Shown here in pieces: positions 43,207 to 54,500 of a DNA stretch of 64,000 nt (position 1 is the stretch's first letter; the number at the start of each line of letters is the position of its first letter). The stretch covers positions 40,090,769 to 40,154,768 of the forward strand of contig CM067318.1 of NCBI GenBank assembly GCA_034231615.1, given 5' to 3'. This DNA comes from Meghimatium bilineatum. Taxonomy: Eukaryota; Mollusca; Gastropoda; Stylommatophora; Philomycidae. A program made the translations under genes and the position numbers. The notes under the pieces were generated by a model that had not been told where the DNA came from, searched no databases, and saw nothing but the letters and a program-made list of their open reading frames with translations.

Positions 43207-44074
43207 TTTAACTCATTCCAGCCGGGGAGACTTATACAAGTCAGTAAACATTATTTCTTCTGGCCGAAAAGACTCCTATAAGTCATACTCCAATGACATT
43301 CATGTTGTTTTTTTCGGTATTTATATCAACATAAGAATGTTTCCAATCGAAAGTGTAATGTCCACATTACTTCTTGCATGATTTTTATGTGTATTGATAT
43401 CAATTTTGTTAAGTTATTGATAAGTTTTGATAATGGGGGTATGTGACGTCATTTTTCCTTATATGTTTTATATATTTTTTCCAATTTACTTATTTTCGTA
43501 AAATAATAACTATTTTATTTACTTTGGTCTCATTTATTATGAAATCCAACCTGGCAAATGCTTCTAGCATCGTGTTTGCAAATTTACGCCATTTTGTAAG
43601 AAAAATTAGCCATATTTTCATTTTAGTTTCGTGTAAAGTTAAGTCTACTGATTTTGATAGATGTCAAAATTCTTTCTAAATAATAAATTTTTGACGCACT
43701 ATGCATATATATTATACATTATTGTATTCGTAATTGGATTATCTAACAGAAATAATACAGTTTGAGTGGAATTTATTGATTCAAAAATACGGTAAGGTAA
43801 AATATCATATCTAAAATAATATTTATGTGTCATTTACATATTTTCTTTTCTGTCTAAAATAATTTTTATATATTAACATAATTTTCTTTTCAAAATGATC
43901 TTGTGATAATCACATTCTCTGTCCATTTCTGTTTCGAAATATATATATTACATTATAATGTAAATATATTTAGAAGTACTATTTCTTGTTTCCGTGATGC
44001 ATGTGCACACAAAATATTCGAACAAAATTTAATTACGTTTAAACGCTAAAAATATTTCGGCCCTAATCAGTTAA
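43207..44074. mobile_element. piggyBac-like MITE (candidate)
   Basis: Bounded by TTAA at 43207-43210 and 44071-44074. Inner ends CTCATTCCAGCCG and, on the other strand, CTGATTAGGGCCG match at 9 of 13 positions. The interior is very AT-rich with no transposase. TTAA target sites are characteristic of piggyBac. Confidence 0.45.
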
Positions 44075-44075
44075 T

Positions 44076-44300
44076 TCTCAAACTCCTACATATTAGCAGA
44101 ATGTAGTCCAGAGAATGGAATGTGTTGTGTCATGGTTTATATCTTGACTGCAATATCTGCATATTTCAACCTGAGGCATCAAACTTCAGCCTAGCTTTTG
44201 GGTCACGTCAACTCCACTACCAAATCATCTTAGTTGCCTCTTGATACCAGGTTACAGTGTTGCTATTCTTTGTTCCTCCGTCATGTTCTGACAACACACA
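44076..44300 (+). repeat. interspersed repeat family B copy
   Basis: Begins ATTCTCAAACTCCTACATAT and follows the 866-1130 copy through GGTTACAGTGTTGCTATTCT. Confidence 0.65.
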
Positions 44301-44599
44301 TTCTATCTTCTTAGAAAATTCTTAGAATTTTTGCTATAACATTATTGTAGCTATAACATTATAGTAGCATAAAATTAGTGTAGCTATAACATTATTGTAG
44401 CTTAGATATAAAGAACAGACTTGGCCAGGAACTAGCAACATATTCGAAGATTAGGATCATCAACTTTCTTTTCTGAAGACTGCCTGGATTCTATTTGATT
44501 CCCCCCTCCATTCCTGTTCATGGATAGTTCCTTGTATCTACTTGTATACGGCAGCTTTGTGTTTCAATTTTATGATGTAGGAATAAGTCTTCCTTCGCA

Positions 44600-44910
44600 A
44601 TTACACGTATGCCATGACATTTGTAGCTACATGCATGCCATGACACTTGCAGTTACACATATGCCATGACATTTGTAGCTACACGTATGCCATGACATTT
44701 GCAATTACATGTATGCCATGACATTTGTAGCTACATGCATGCCATGACACTTGCAGTTACACATATGCCATGACATTTGTAGCTACACGTATGCCATGAC
44801 ATTTGCAAGTACATGTATGCCATGACATTTGCAATTACATGTATGCCATGACATTGGCAATTACACTTATGCCATGACATTTGCAATTACACGTATGCCA
44901 TGACATTTAT
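44600..44910 (+). repeat. ~26-bp minisatellite, ~12 copies
   Basis: The unit is ATGCCATGACATTTGCAATT plus ACACGT. Intergenic. Confidence 0.88.
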
Positions 44911-44954
44911 AATATTAATAATCCATCCTTTTTTGTCTTTTTTTTCTTTTTTGT

Positions 44955-45130
44955 GACGTTTGACCACTTCCAGGATATGTTGAAAGGGAATCATAGCCAA
45001 ACACATAAGTTTGTGACATTTCACCACTTCCAGGATATGTTGAAAGGGAATCGTGGCCAAACACATAAGTTTGTGACGTTTCACGACTTCCAGAATATGT
45101 TGAAAGGGAATCGTGGCCAAACACATGTTT
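44955..45130 (+). repeat. 60-bp repeat, 3 copies
   Basis: Units start TTTGTGACGTTTCACCACTT and end CGTGGCCAAACACATAAG, about 95% alike. Confidence 0.88.
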
Positions 45131-45149
45131 ATTAGGTATATTTTAGTTT

Positions 45150-45360
45150 TCTGTATAATGGATGCACAAATACTGTTGGAACAACAGTCTGTGGTCAACT
45201 ATATTGAAAAACAGAGACTGAAATGGTTTGACCTATTTAAGAGAATAAACCCTTATAAGCCAGCATCAAGAACGTACATGAGAATACAAACAGGAAGAGG
45301 TGGAGGAAAACCAGGAAGAAGATGATTTGAAGGAGTTAATAAAATGTTCTGAGACATCAC
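45150..45360 (+). mobile_element. LINE ORF2 C-terminal fragment
   Basis: The frame reads VVNYIEKQRLKWFDLFKRIN then RIQTGRGGGKPGRR, the IE.QRLKWFGH..R...GRP pattern of ORF2 tails. Confidence 0.7.
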
Positions 45361-45379
45361 AATATTACTGTATAAGTAA

Positions 45380-45700
45380 AAAGTAAAGTAACCTATAGCA
45401 TTTATTAATGCCGTAGGGGTGTGAGATGTTAGCGATCTCACATTTCCGAGGCTCTGCAAATGAGGGTGGTAGCCATCTCCTCTCCCTCGCAGTCTTTACT
45501 TCCCGTATTAATCCGGTACCCCTTTAAGGCTGGGTCGACCTGGGAGCCGTTGTGATCTGAAAATCATTTCCGCCTCAACTGGGCACATCCAATGGTGGAT
45601 GTCCGCCTCATACTGTATATCAAGCGATGAAGCATGTCATAGACCAAAAATGATGGTCTTAAGATCCTAAGACGCTTTACAGCAAAAGCAGAGAAAAGTT
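45380..45700. repeat. GC-richer block, probable interspersed repeat
   Basis: Distinctly higher GC than its surroundings (e.g. TTTAAGGCTGGGTCGACCTG). No coding frame or boundary was identified. Confidence 0.4.
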
Positions 45701-46120
45701 GATAGATAGAAAATAGATGCACAATATTGCTCTGTAATATTTATTTTAAAAGCCTGAAGTCTCCTCTCTATTTCCGCTGTAACTGTCCAACTCTTACATC
45801 CTGACAAAAGAATAGGTATTAGTAAAAATTTATATAATTTGATCTACACTGCTGTTCTTGTTCTCTACTATCTCCTCGAGCTATTCCAAAGTCTCATAAT
45901 CTTGTAGTGCTAGAGGCTGCTCCCACAGTGTTCTCATCCAAAAGATGCGTACTTTAGGGAATTACAATTTGTAGATGGTCATGGACATGTATGCTATAGA
46001 TAGTTCATTCATGATCTGGTCCCTGACCAATCAAAAGTGTGATATAAGTCTATTTTAGCAAAAATATGTGCTTGTAAATATAGTAATATATCGTTCATGT
46101 TTAGTCCATGTTGTTATTAT

Positions 46121-46281
46121 CCACAGAAGACGGATGTGTCGGGCCATTGGCACAAATAAAATGGTGACACAACGCATTTTCATTCTCTGGACCACATCCT
46201 GCTGGAAATCTAGTAGGACCATGGTCCTGCTACAAAGGAGATCCAGCGGGAGTTTTGAGAATGAACGCTGAAAAGAAGAAT
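46121..46281 (+). mobile_element. SINE-like family A copy with 8-bp TSD
   Basis: Flanked by GTTATTAT at 46113-46120 and 46282-46289. It begins CCACAGAAGACGGATGTGTC and ends AACGCTGAAAAGAAGAAT. The middle holds the near-palindrome TAGTAGGACCATGGTCCTGC. Confidence 0.82.
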
Positions 46282-46289
46282 GTTATTAT

Positions 46290-46850
46290 TATGATATAAT
46301 GTTATTCTTATGTAATGTTATTATTGTAATTTTATGATGATTTAATGTTGTTATTGTATTGCTATGATGTACTGCTATTATGATGTAATGTTATTGTTTG
46401 TTTGTTTTGCTTTCACTCCATTGTAATCAGCACGGATATTCAAATAGTATATAAGCATAGTTACGTTGTGCCACCGTAATGCGCCTTGTAGGCCCCGCAC
46501 ATCCGATTTTGGAATTAATTTTATTGTAATGTAATGTTATTGTGATGTAATATTATTGTGATGTAATGTTGTCATTGTAATTTTATTATGATGTAATATT
46601 ATTGTGATGTAATATTATTGTGATGTAATATTATTATGATGCTATATTTTTGTGATGTAATGTTGTATTTATCATATAACATTGCTTTTGTGATATATTG
46701 TTGATGTGATATGATGTTATCATCATGATGTAATGATGCTGTAGTGATGTAATGTTATGATGTAATGTAATGTTATGATGTAATGTAATGTTGTGTTGAA
46801 ATGCTATCATTAATTGTAATGTTGATGTGATGTAATGTTATGATTTAATC
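46290..46850 (+). repeat. degenerate TGATGTAATGTTATTG array
   Basis: Irregular 14-17 bp units, interrupted at ~46400-46510 by a GC-richer insert with GCGCCTTGTAGGCCCCGCAC. Confidence 0.75.
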
Positions 46851-46884
46851 TGAAATTCTGAAAACACACAGTAATTTTCTTAGA

Positions 46885-47020
46885 TTTCATTCTCAAACTA
46901 CCGCTGGCTCTCTCTTATAGCAGGACCATGTTAGTACTAGATTTCTAGCCGGATATAGTCCAGAAAAATATGTGCTGTAACAGGATTTTATTTTAAACAA
47001 TGACCTGAGAAATCCAATTT
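46885..47020 (-). mobile_element. SINE-like family A copy, diverged
   Basis: CATTCTCAAACTACCGCTGG, then GGACCATGTTAGTACTAGAT and ATATAGTCCAGA landmarks. Boundaries are unclear. Confidence 0.55.
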
Positions 47021-47039
47021 CAGTGTTCTGATTTATATG

Positions 47040-47490
47040 GTTCAATGTTTTATCAATTCCTCCACTGAACGGTGGATCTCTGTAGTCAATTTTCTACCAA
47101 TTCCTCCACTGAATGGTGGATGTCTGTAGTCAATATTTTACCAATTCCTCCACTGAATGGTGGATGTCTGTAGTCAATGTTTTACCAATTCCTTCACTGA
47201 ATGGTGGATGTCTGTAGTCAATATTTTACCAATTCCTTCACTGAATGGTGGATGTCTGTAGTCAATGTTTTACCAATTCCTTCACTGAATGGTGGGTGTC
47301 TGTAGTCAATGTTTTACCAATTCCTCCACTGAATGGTGGATGTCTGTAGTCAATGTTTTACCAATTCCTCCACTGAATGGTGGATGTCTGTAGTCAATGT
47401 TTTACCAATTCCTCCACTGAATGGTGGATGTCTGTAGTCATATTGTTCAGTGTTCTACCAATTCCTCCACTGAATGGTGGATGAAATTAA
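47040..47490 (+). repeat. ~44-bp minisatellite, ~10 copies
   Basis: The unit is CCAATTCCTCCACTGAATGG then TGGATGTCTGTAGTCAATGT. Each unit holds the small inverted repeat TCCAC/GTGGA. Confidence 0.9.
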
Positions 47491-47734
47491 TCCTCTATAA
47501 TTTTGTTAACCTTTTTTTCCCCACTGTCTTGGTCGCTATTAATCTGACCACAGGTGTATAAACACAGGGTGGATAATGAAAAACATTGATTCTGGTTTTT
47601 TTAGTGACTCATAAAATTTGAATTGCTGTGTGTTTTCATGTTTTGCTGATTGTATCGGTTTTACCATAGTCCCACCTGTTATGATGTTATACAGTTACAG
47701 TGTATTTATAACTGATGTCAGTGAACAATATCAT

Positions 47735-47840
47735 CAACTTTATCAATGTATTGTGCACTTACATGCATCATTATATTATCAATGTACTGTGCACTTACAT
47801 GCATCATTATATTATCAATGTACTGTGCACTTATATGCAT
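47735..47840 (+). repeat. 36-bp repeat, 3 copies
   Basis: The unit is TATCAATGTACTGTGCACTT then ACATGCATCATTATAT. Confidence 0.85.
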
Positions 47841-48064
47841 AATTATTAAATCAAAAATATTTGAAAGTTATATGTGTATAAAATCCTGCAAATTCTGAAA
47901 TAAATTTTACAAACTTTTGTCTGTTTTTTGTTCAGGAGTTCAGGGAGAATTGTATAATCATGGAAGATAAAGTTGTTTTGTCTTATTTGTCACCACTATG
48001 TATACAGGGTCGTCTTAGTAGTCACTACTATGTACAGATTCGATTTTATTTTTATCCTGGAAAG

Positions 48065-48140
48065 AAAAAAATCAAATCCAAACCAGATTTGAACCCACCT
48101 GTGAGATGTGTTCTAACCATTTGACCACACACTCCAACAA
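48065..48140 (-). other. tRNA-like A/B-box segment
   Basis: The minus strand reads TGTGGTCAAATGGTTAGAAC (A-box-like) and, ~20 nt later, GTGGGTTCAAATCTGG (B-box-like). Likely the head of a tRNA-derived SINE rather than a tRNA gene; it lies in or just beyond the RASSF-like 3' UTR. Confidence 0.4.
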
Positions 48141-48189
48141 ATGTTTAAAAAATATTCAAAATAGGGCACACATGTACAGAATGGATAAG

Positions 48190-48420
48190 TCTGCATTTAT
48201 TAGAACTATAATCATTTATAGAACTATAATCATTCAATGCATCAATTATAAATCAATAGGAACTAATGAAATTGATTTATTCTCATTGTCTTGAAATGTC
48301 ATATATTAAGTCACTTGAATCTGTACACAGGTCGAGCAGATCCTGCCCTTGAATATATTTACAGAAAGTAGTGCGTGAAGCAGTTGGGATTGTAGCAGAC
48401 AACAGTTTACAGGCATGATG
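48190..48420 (-). promoter_or_regulatory. RASSF-like 3' UTR with two poly(A) signals
   Basis: Minus-strand AATAAA occurs at 48281-48276 and again at 48201-48196, 140 and 220 bp after the stop. Either could serve. Confidence 0.55.
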
Positions 48421-48581
48421 CTAGACCCAAACTCCATTAGGATTTTTGACTATTATGATTGACTTGTTGTACACATGTTGTGCTGATGTAATACCATTTA
48501 AGTTGTCATCTTCATCTGCACTGAAAGATGTTAGTGGTGAACGTGGCGCTGCAAGGCGGCCTTCTAGAATTTTCAGAATTG
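48421..48581 (-). CDS. RASSF-like terminal exon with stop
   Basis: The acceptor follows CTACTTCATAG. G plus CA gives Ala, then ILKILEGRLAAPRSPLTSF ... KSIIIVKNPNGVWV and TAG (48423-48421). The frame was too short to be obvious alone. Support comes from the phase match and the RASSF8-like C-terminal ending. Confidence 0.72.
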
Positions 48582-51500
48582 CTATGAAGTAGAAAAAAAA
48601 TTACAGAATTTTATGTGGCATATACAAATTTAGACAATTCATAAAATAAGTTTTACAATTCTTATAAGTCCATTGTTAAAAATAGCTGAATACGGTTAAA
48701 ATAATCTGCCAATGCGTTAGAACACTCTGAGATTTTATAAGAGCAATTACTGCCTGTACTGCATTTGTTTCCTGAGACAGTGCTTGTACTGCATTTGTTT
48801 CCTGAGACAGTGCTTGTACTGCATTTGTTTCCTGAGACAGTGCTTGTACTGTATTTGTTCTCTGAGACAATGCCTGTACTGTATTTGTTCATGAGACAAT
48901 GCTTGTACTGTATTTGTTCCCTGAGACAATGCCTGTACTGTATTTGTTCTTTGAGACAATGCTTGTACTGTATTTGTTCATGAGACAATGCTTGTACTGT
49001 ATTTGTTCATGAGACAATGCTTCTGCTGTATTTGTTCCCTGAGACAATGCCTGTACTGTATTTGTTCTCTGAGACAATGCTTGTACTGTATTTGTTCATG
49101 AGACAATGCTTGTGCTGTATTTGTTCATGAGACAATGCTTCTGCTGTATTTGTTCCCTGAGACAATGCCTGTACTGTATTTGTTCTCTGAGACAATGCTT
49201 GTACTGTATTTGTTCATGAGACAATGCTTGTACTGTATTTGTTCTCTGAGACAATGCCTGTACTGTATTTGTTCTCTGAGACAATGCTTGTACTGTATTT
49301 GTTCATGAGACAATGCCTGTACTGTATTTGTTCTCTGAGACAATGCCTGTACTGTATTTGTTCCCTGAGACAATGCTTGTACTGTATTTGTTCCCTGAGA
49401 CAATGCTTGTACTGTATTTGTTCTCTGAGACAATGCTTGTACTGTATTTGTTCCCTGAGACAATGCCTGTACTGTATTTGTTCCCTGAGACAATGCCTGT
49501 ACTGTATTTGTTCTCTGAAACAATGATTGTACTGTATTTGTTCATGAGACAATGCTTGTACTGTATTTGTTCTCTGAGACAATGCTTGTACTGTATTTGT
49601 TCTCTGAGACAATGCTTGTACTGTATTTGTTCTCTGAGACAATGATTGTACTGTATTTGTTCCCTGAGACAATGATTGTACTGTATTTGTTCTCTGAGAC
49701 AATGCTTGTACTGTATTTGTACTCTGAGACAATGATTGTACTGTATTTGTTCTCTGAGACAATGATTGTACTGTATTTGTTCATGAGACAATGATTGTAC
49801 TGTATTTGTTCCTTGAGACAGTGCTTGTACTGCATTTGTTCATGAGGCAATGCTTGTACTGCATTTGTTCCCTGAGACAGTGCTTGTACTGTATTTGTTC
49901 TCTGAGACAATGCTTGTACTGTATTTGTTCCCTGAGACAATAATTGTACTGTATTTGTTCATGAGAAAATGCTTCTGCTGCATTTGTTTCCTGAGACAAT
50001 GCTTGTACTGTATTTGTTCATGAGAAAATGCTTCTGCTGCATTTGTTTCCTGAGACAATGCTTGTACTGTATTTGTTCATGAGAAAATGCTTCTGCTGCA
50101 TTTGTTTCCTGAGACAATGCTTGTACTGCATTTGTTCATGAGAAAATGCTTCTGCTGCATTTGTTTCCTGAGACAATGCTTGTACTGTATTTGTTCATGA
50201 GAAAATGCTTCTGCTGCATTTGTTTCCTGAGACAATGCTTGTACTGCATTTGTTCATGAGAAAATGCTTCTGCTGCATTTGTTCTCTGAGACAATGCCTG
50301 TACTGTATTTGTTCATGAGACAATGCTTGTACTGTATTTGTTCCCTGAGACAATAATTGTACTGTATTTGTTCATGAGAAAATGCTTCTGCTGCATTTGT
50401 TTCCTGAGACAATGCTTGTACTGTATTTGTTCATGAGAAAATGCTTCTGCTGCATTTGTTTCCTGAGACAATGCTTGTACTGTATTTGTTCATGAGAAAA
50501 TGCTTCTGCTGCATTTGTTTCCTGAGACAATGCTTGTACTGTATTTGTTCATGAGAAAATGCTTCTGCTGCATTTGTTTCCTGAGACAATGCTTGTACTG
50601 TATTTGTTCATGAGAAAATGCTTCTGCTGCATTTGTTCCCTGAGACAATGCTTGTACTGCATTTGTTCCTTGAGACAGTGCTTGTACTGCATTTGTTTCC
50701 TGAGACAGTGCTTGTACTGCATTTGTTCCCTGAGACAGTGCTTGTACTGCATTTGTTCCCTGAGACAGTGCTTGTACTGCATTTGTTTCCTGAGACAATG
50801 CTTGTACTGCGTTTGTTTCCTGAGACAATGCTTGTACTGCATTTTTTCTCTGAGACAATGCTTCTGCTGCATTTGTTTCATGAGACAATGCTTGTACTGT
50901 ATTTGTTCCTGATACAATGCTTGTACTGCATTTTTTCTCTGAGACAATGCTTGTACTGCATTTGTTCCCTGAGACAATGCTTGTACTGCATTTGTTCCCT
51001 GAGACAATGCTTGTACTGCATTTGTTTCCTGAGACAATGCTTGTACTGTATTTGTTCATGAGACAATGCTTCTGCTGCATTTGTTTCATGAGACAATGCT
51101 TGTACTGTATTTGTTCCTGATACAATGCTTGTACTGCATTTGTTCCTGATACAATGATTGTATTGCGTTTGTTTCCTGAGACAATGCTTGTGCTGCATTT
51201 TTTCCTTGAGACAATGCTTGTACTGTAGGTTTCCTGAGACAATGCTTGTACTGTATTTGTTCCTGTGACAATGCTTGTACTGTATTTGTTCCTGAGACAA
51301 TGCTTGTACTGCATTTGTTCCCTGAGACAATGCTTGTACTGCATTTGTTTCCTGAGACAATGCTTGTACTGTATTTGTTCATGAGACAATGCTTCTGCTG
51401 CATTTGTTTCATGAGACAATGCTTGTACTGTATTTGTTCCTGATACAATGCTTGTACTGCATTTGTTCCTGATACAATGATTGTATTGCGTTTGTTTCCT

Positions 51501-54500
51501 GAGACAATGCTTGTGCTGCATTTTTTCCTTGAGACAATGCTTGTACTGTAGGTTTCCTGAGACAATGCTTGTACTGTATTTGTTCCTGAGACAATGCTTG
51601 TACTGTATTTGTTCCTGAGATAATGCTTGTACTGTATTTGTTCCTGTGACAATGCTTGTACTGTATTTGTTCCTGAGACAATGCTTATAATGTATTTTTT
51701 CCTGAGACAATGCTTGTGCTGGAACTGAGGGATTCCACAGATAACATGAAGTGACTTACAGTTTATTGAAGCTATCGCGTGTGTGTTCCTGGGCACAAAA
51801 TAGGAGTAAAGAATATGAACAGTTACTTGTCATGTACATCATAGGAGGTGACTAAGGAGATTTTGGGGTGGAGTTTGCTGTCCCATCCCATAGAATATCA
51901 AAGTTACATAGAAACTGTGCCAAATTCTGATGTGTTGGGTAGAAAGGCACAGATATTGCAGCGAAGCTCTAGATCATGGTACAATGCATTCCATTCTCTG
52001 GATTACATCCTGCTAATATGCAGAAGTTTTAGAAGCTAATGGTGCTGTAGCCTGATGTCTGACAGAAGAACAATGAAGATGAAGACTAAATTTGTTCTGA
52101 AACTCCTTTCAATCAACAGAATGTAACTGAGAGAGAAATTTCATTGTAGTTACTGCTTGACAGTAATATCAGTGTCTGTTGGTCTAATAAAACCAATTTC
52201 AGAATGCCATTTTTGATGTACTGGGAATACTTTCTCTTACAACACAATAAATGTATAATTTAATGTCTTAGGAAAATCACAAAAAACAAACTGGAAAAAC
52301 GAGGCACTAAGAGAAGAGACAAAACAAGAATACATCACAGACGTTATTAGAAAAGGTGTTGTTCATACATTAGGCACGCACCCAGAATGAATGAAGACAG
52401 AATACTAAGTCAAGTCTTTAAATGGTCACCAAGTGGTAAGAGAAAAAGGGGAAGACCAAAAACAACACTGAAAAGAACTATCAAAAAAGAAATCACAACA
52501 GCTGGTATAAAAATTAACAATCTGGAATAACTGGCTGTTAATCGACAAGCATGGAGAGCTATGACATCTGCCCTATGTACCAAGCTTGGATTGACAAGCA
52601 TGGAGAGCTATGACATCTGCCCTATGTACCAAGCTTGGATCGACAAGCATGGAGAGCTATGACATCTGTCCTGTGTACCAAGCTTGGATCGACAAGCATG
52701 GAGAGCTATGACATCTGCCCTATGTACCAAGCTTGGAGAGCTATGACATCTGCCCTATGTACCAAGCATGGAGAGCTATGACATCTGCCCTATGTACCAA
52801 GCATGGAGAGCTATGACATCTGCCCTATGTACCAAGCATGGAGAGCTATGACATCTGCCCTATGTACCAAGCATGGAGAGCTATGACATCTGCCCTATGT
52901 ACCAAGCATGGAGAGCTATGACATCTGCCCTATGTACCAAGCATGGAGAGCTATGACATCTGCCCTATGTACCAAGCTTGGAGAGCTATGACATCTGCCC
53001 TATGTACCAAGCTTGGAGAGCTATGACATCTGCCCTATGTACCAAGCATGGAGAGCTATGACATCTGCCCTATGTACCAAGCATGGAGAGCTATGACATC
53101 TGCCCTATGTACCAAGCATGGAGAGCTATGACATCTGCCCTATGTACCAAGCATGGAGAGCTATGACATCTGCCCTATGTACCAAGCATGGAGAGCTATG
53201 ACATCTGCCCTATGTACCAAGCTTGCCACAAGAGGAAAATGATGATGATAATGAATATAGAAGCATAGGGGATTTAATATTAAAGAAAAGTCATGTAGCA
53301 AATGGGATTTGAACCAGAGCCAAATAAGGCTGCACCCATGATCTGATTTATTTGATTAGGCAATGATGGTAATTTCTGTATTTTGATCGTATTGTTAATT
53401 TGAAGTGATATATGCTGACGTCACATGTGTCAAGTCATTGGCACGAATAGAACAGTGACGCAACGCATTTTTCTGGACTACATCCTGCGGGAAACCTTGA
53501 GGACCATTGTCCTGCTACAAAAGAGATCCAGTGGGAGTTTGAGAATGAAATCTAAGAGAACCATTGTCCTGCTACAAGAGAGATCCAGTGGGAGTTTGAG
53601 AATAAAAGCTGAAGAAAATGAAGTATTTAAAGTGGACACAAGGGGAAAGAATGCAGTTATTTCAACAGATAACTTACCATCACCTCTGTCTGAGATGGGA
53701 AAAGCATTGTTTGATGCCACAAGAACTGGAGTTGTGGACTGCATGGAGACATATGGGAGAGTTTTAGCCTCACCATTCAGTTGTTCTTCCATAATCTTTA
53801 CTGTTTCATCCTGTCACATTACAGAATGAATTAATATCAATAATACCTTAAAAACGTTACATATGTAATTGATTTTTATACTAATAAAAACAAATTGGCA
53901 AAAATAATGTAAAACTACTCTAGGTCTAGGTCTGATATAAATGTTTTCTAGGGCAAAATAAAATGTATTTCTGGAGAAGATGCATGAATAAGCAGGAAGT
54001 AGAACATTAACTCTCTATCTGTAGCAAGCCACTAAAGTAGCCAGTTAAAGTAGATCTCTTCTGCCAGTGAGCCGCTATAACCTTTTACAGTTCCTTCTAA
54101 ATACATTATGGCAAGAAAACCCTTATGGAGATAAAAGTGCTAATGTGACTGAAAAGATGATTTCAAAATAAGAAAAGAACAAAACTGGCTTAATAAAATA
54201 TAAGATATAAGATATTAAAACTTTGTATATGTTATAACAAACTTGGATACTATCAACAAGCTACGGTAGGTTGTTGATTTTGAACCAATTTCATTTCCCT
54301 CCAGGCAAAAACATGGGCAACATTGATATATAAGAAACATTTAAAAAAACAATAACAATTTAAATAAAATGAATGGATTGCATAAATAAAACCTTTTAAC
54401 GAGATAATATGTTTCTATACAAAGTCCTATTGGCTGCAACATTGAAAATATCTGTTTTTATCATTTATATTTATCACTCTATACTTACTTGTTAGATTTG

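Noticed and set aside
49125-51796. Minus-strand frames up to 406 codons (MSQRTNTVQAL-like repeats)
   Set aside because: Products of the 29-31 bp array; frames shift with unit length and lie within an intron of the RASSF-like gene.
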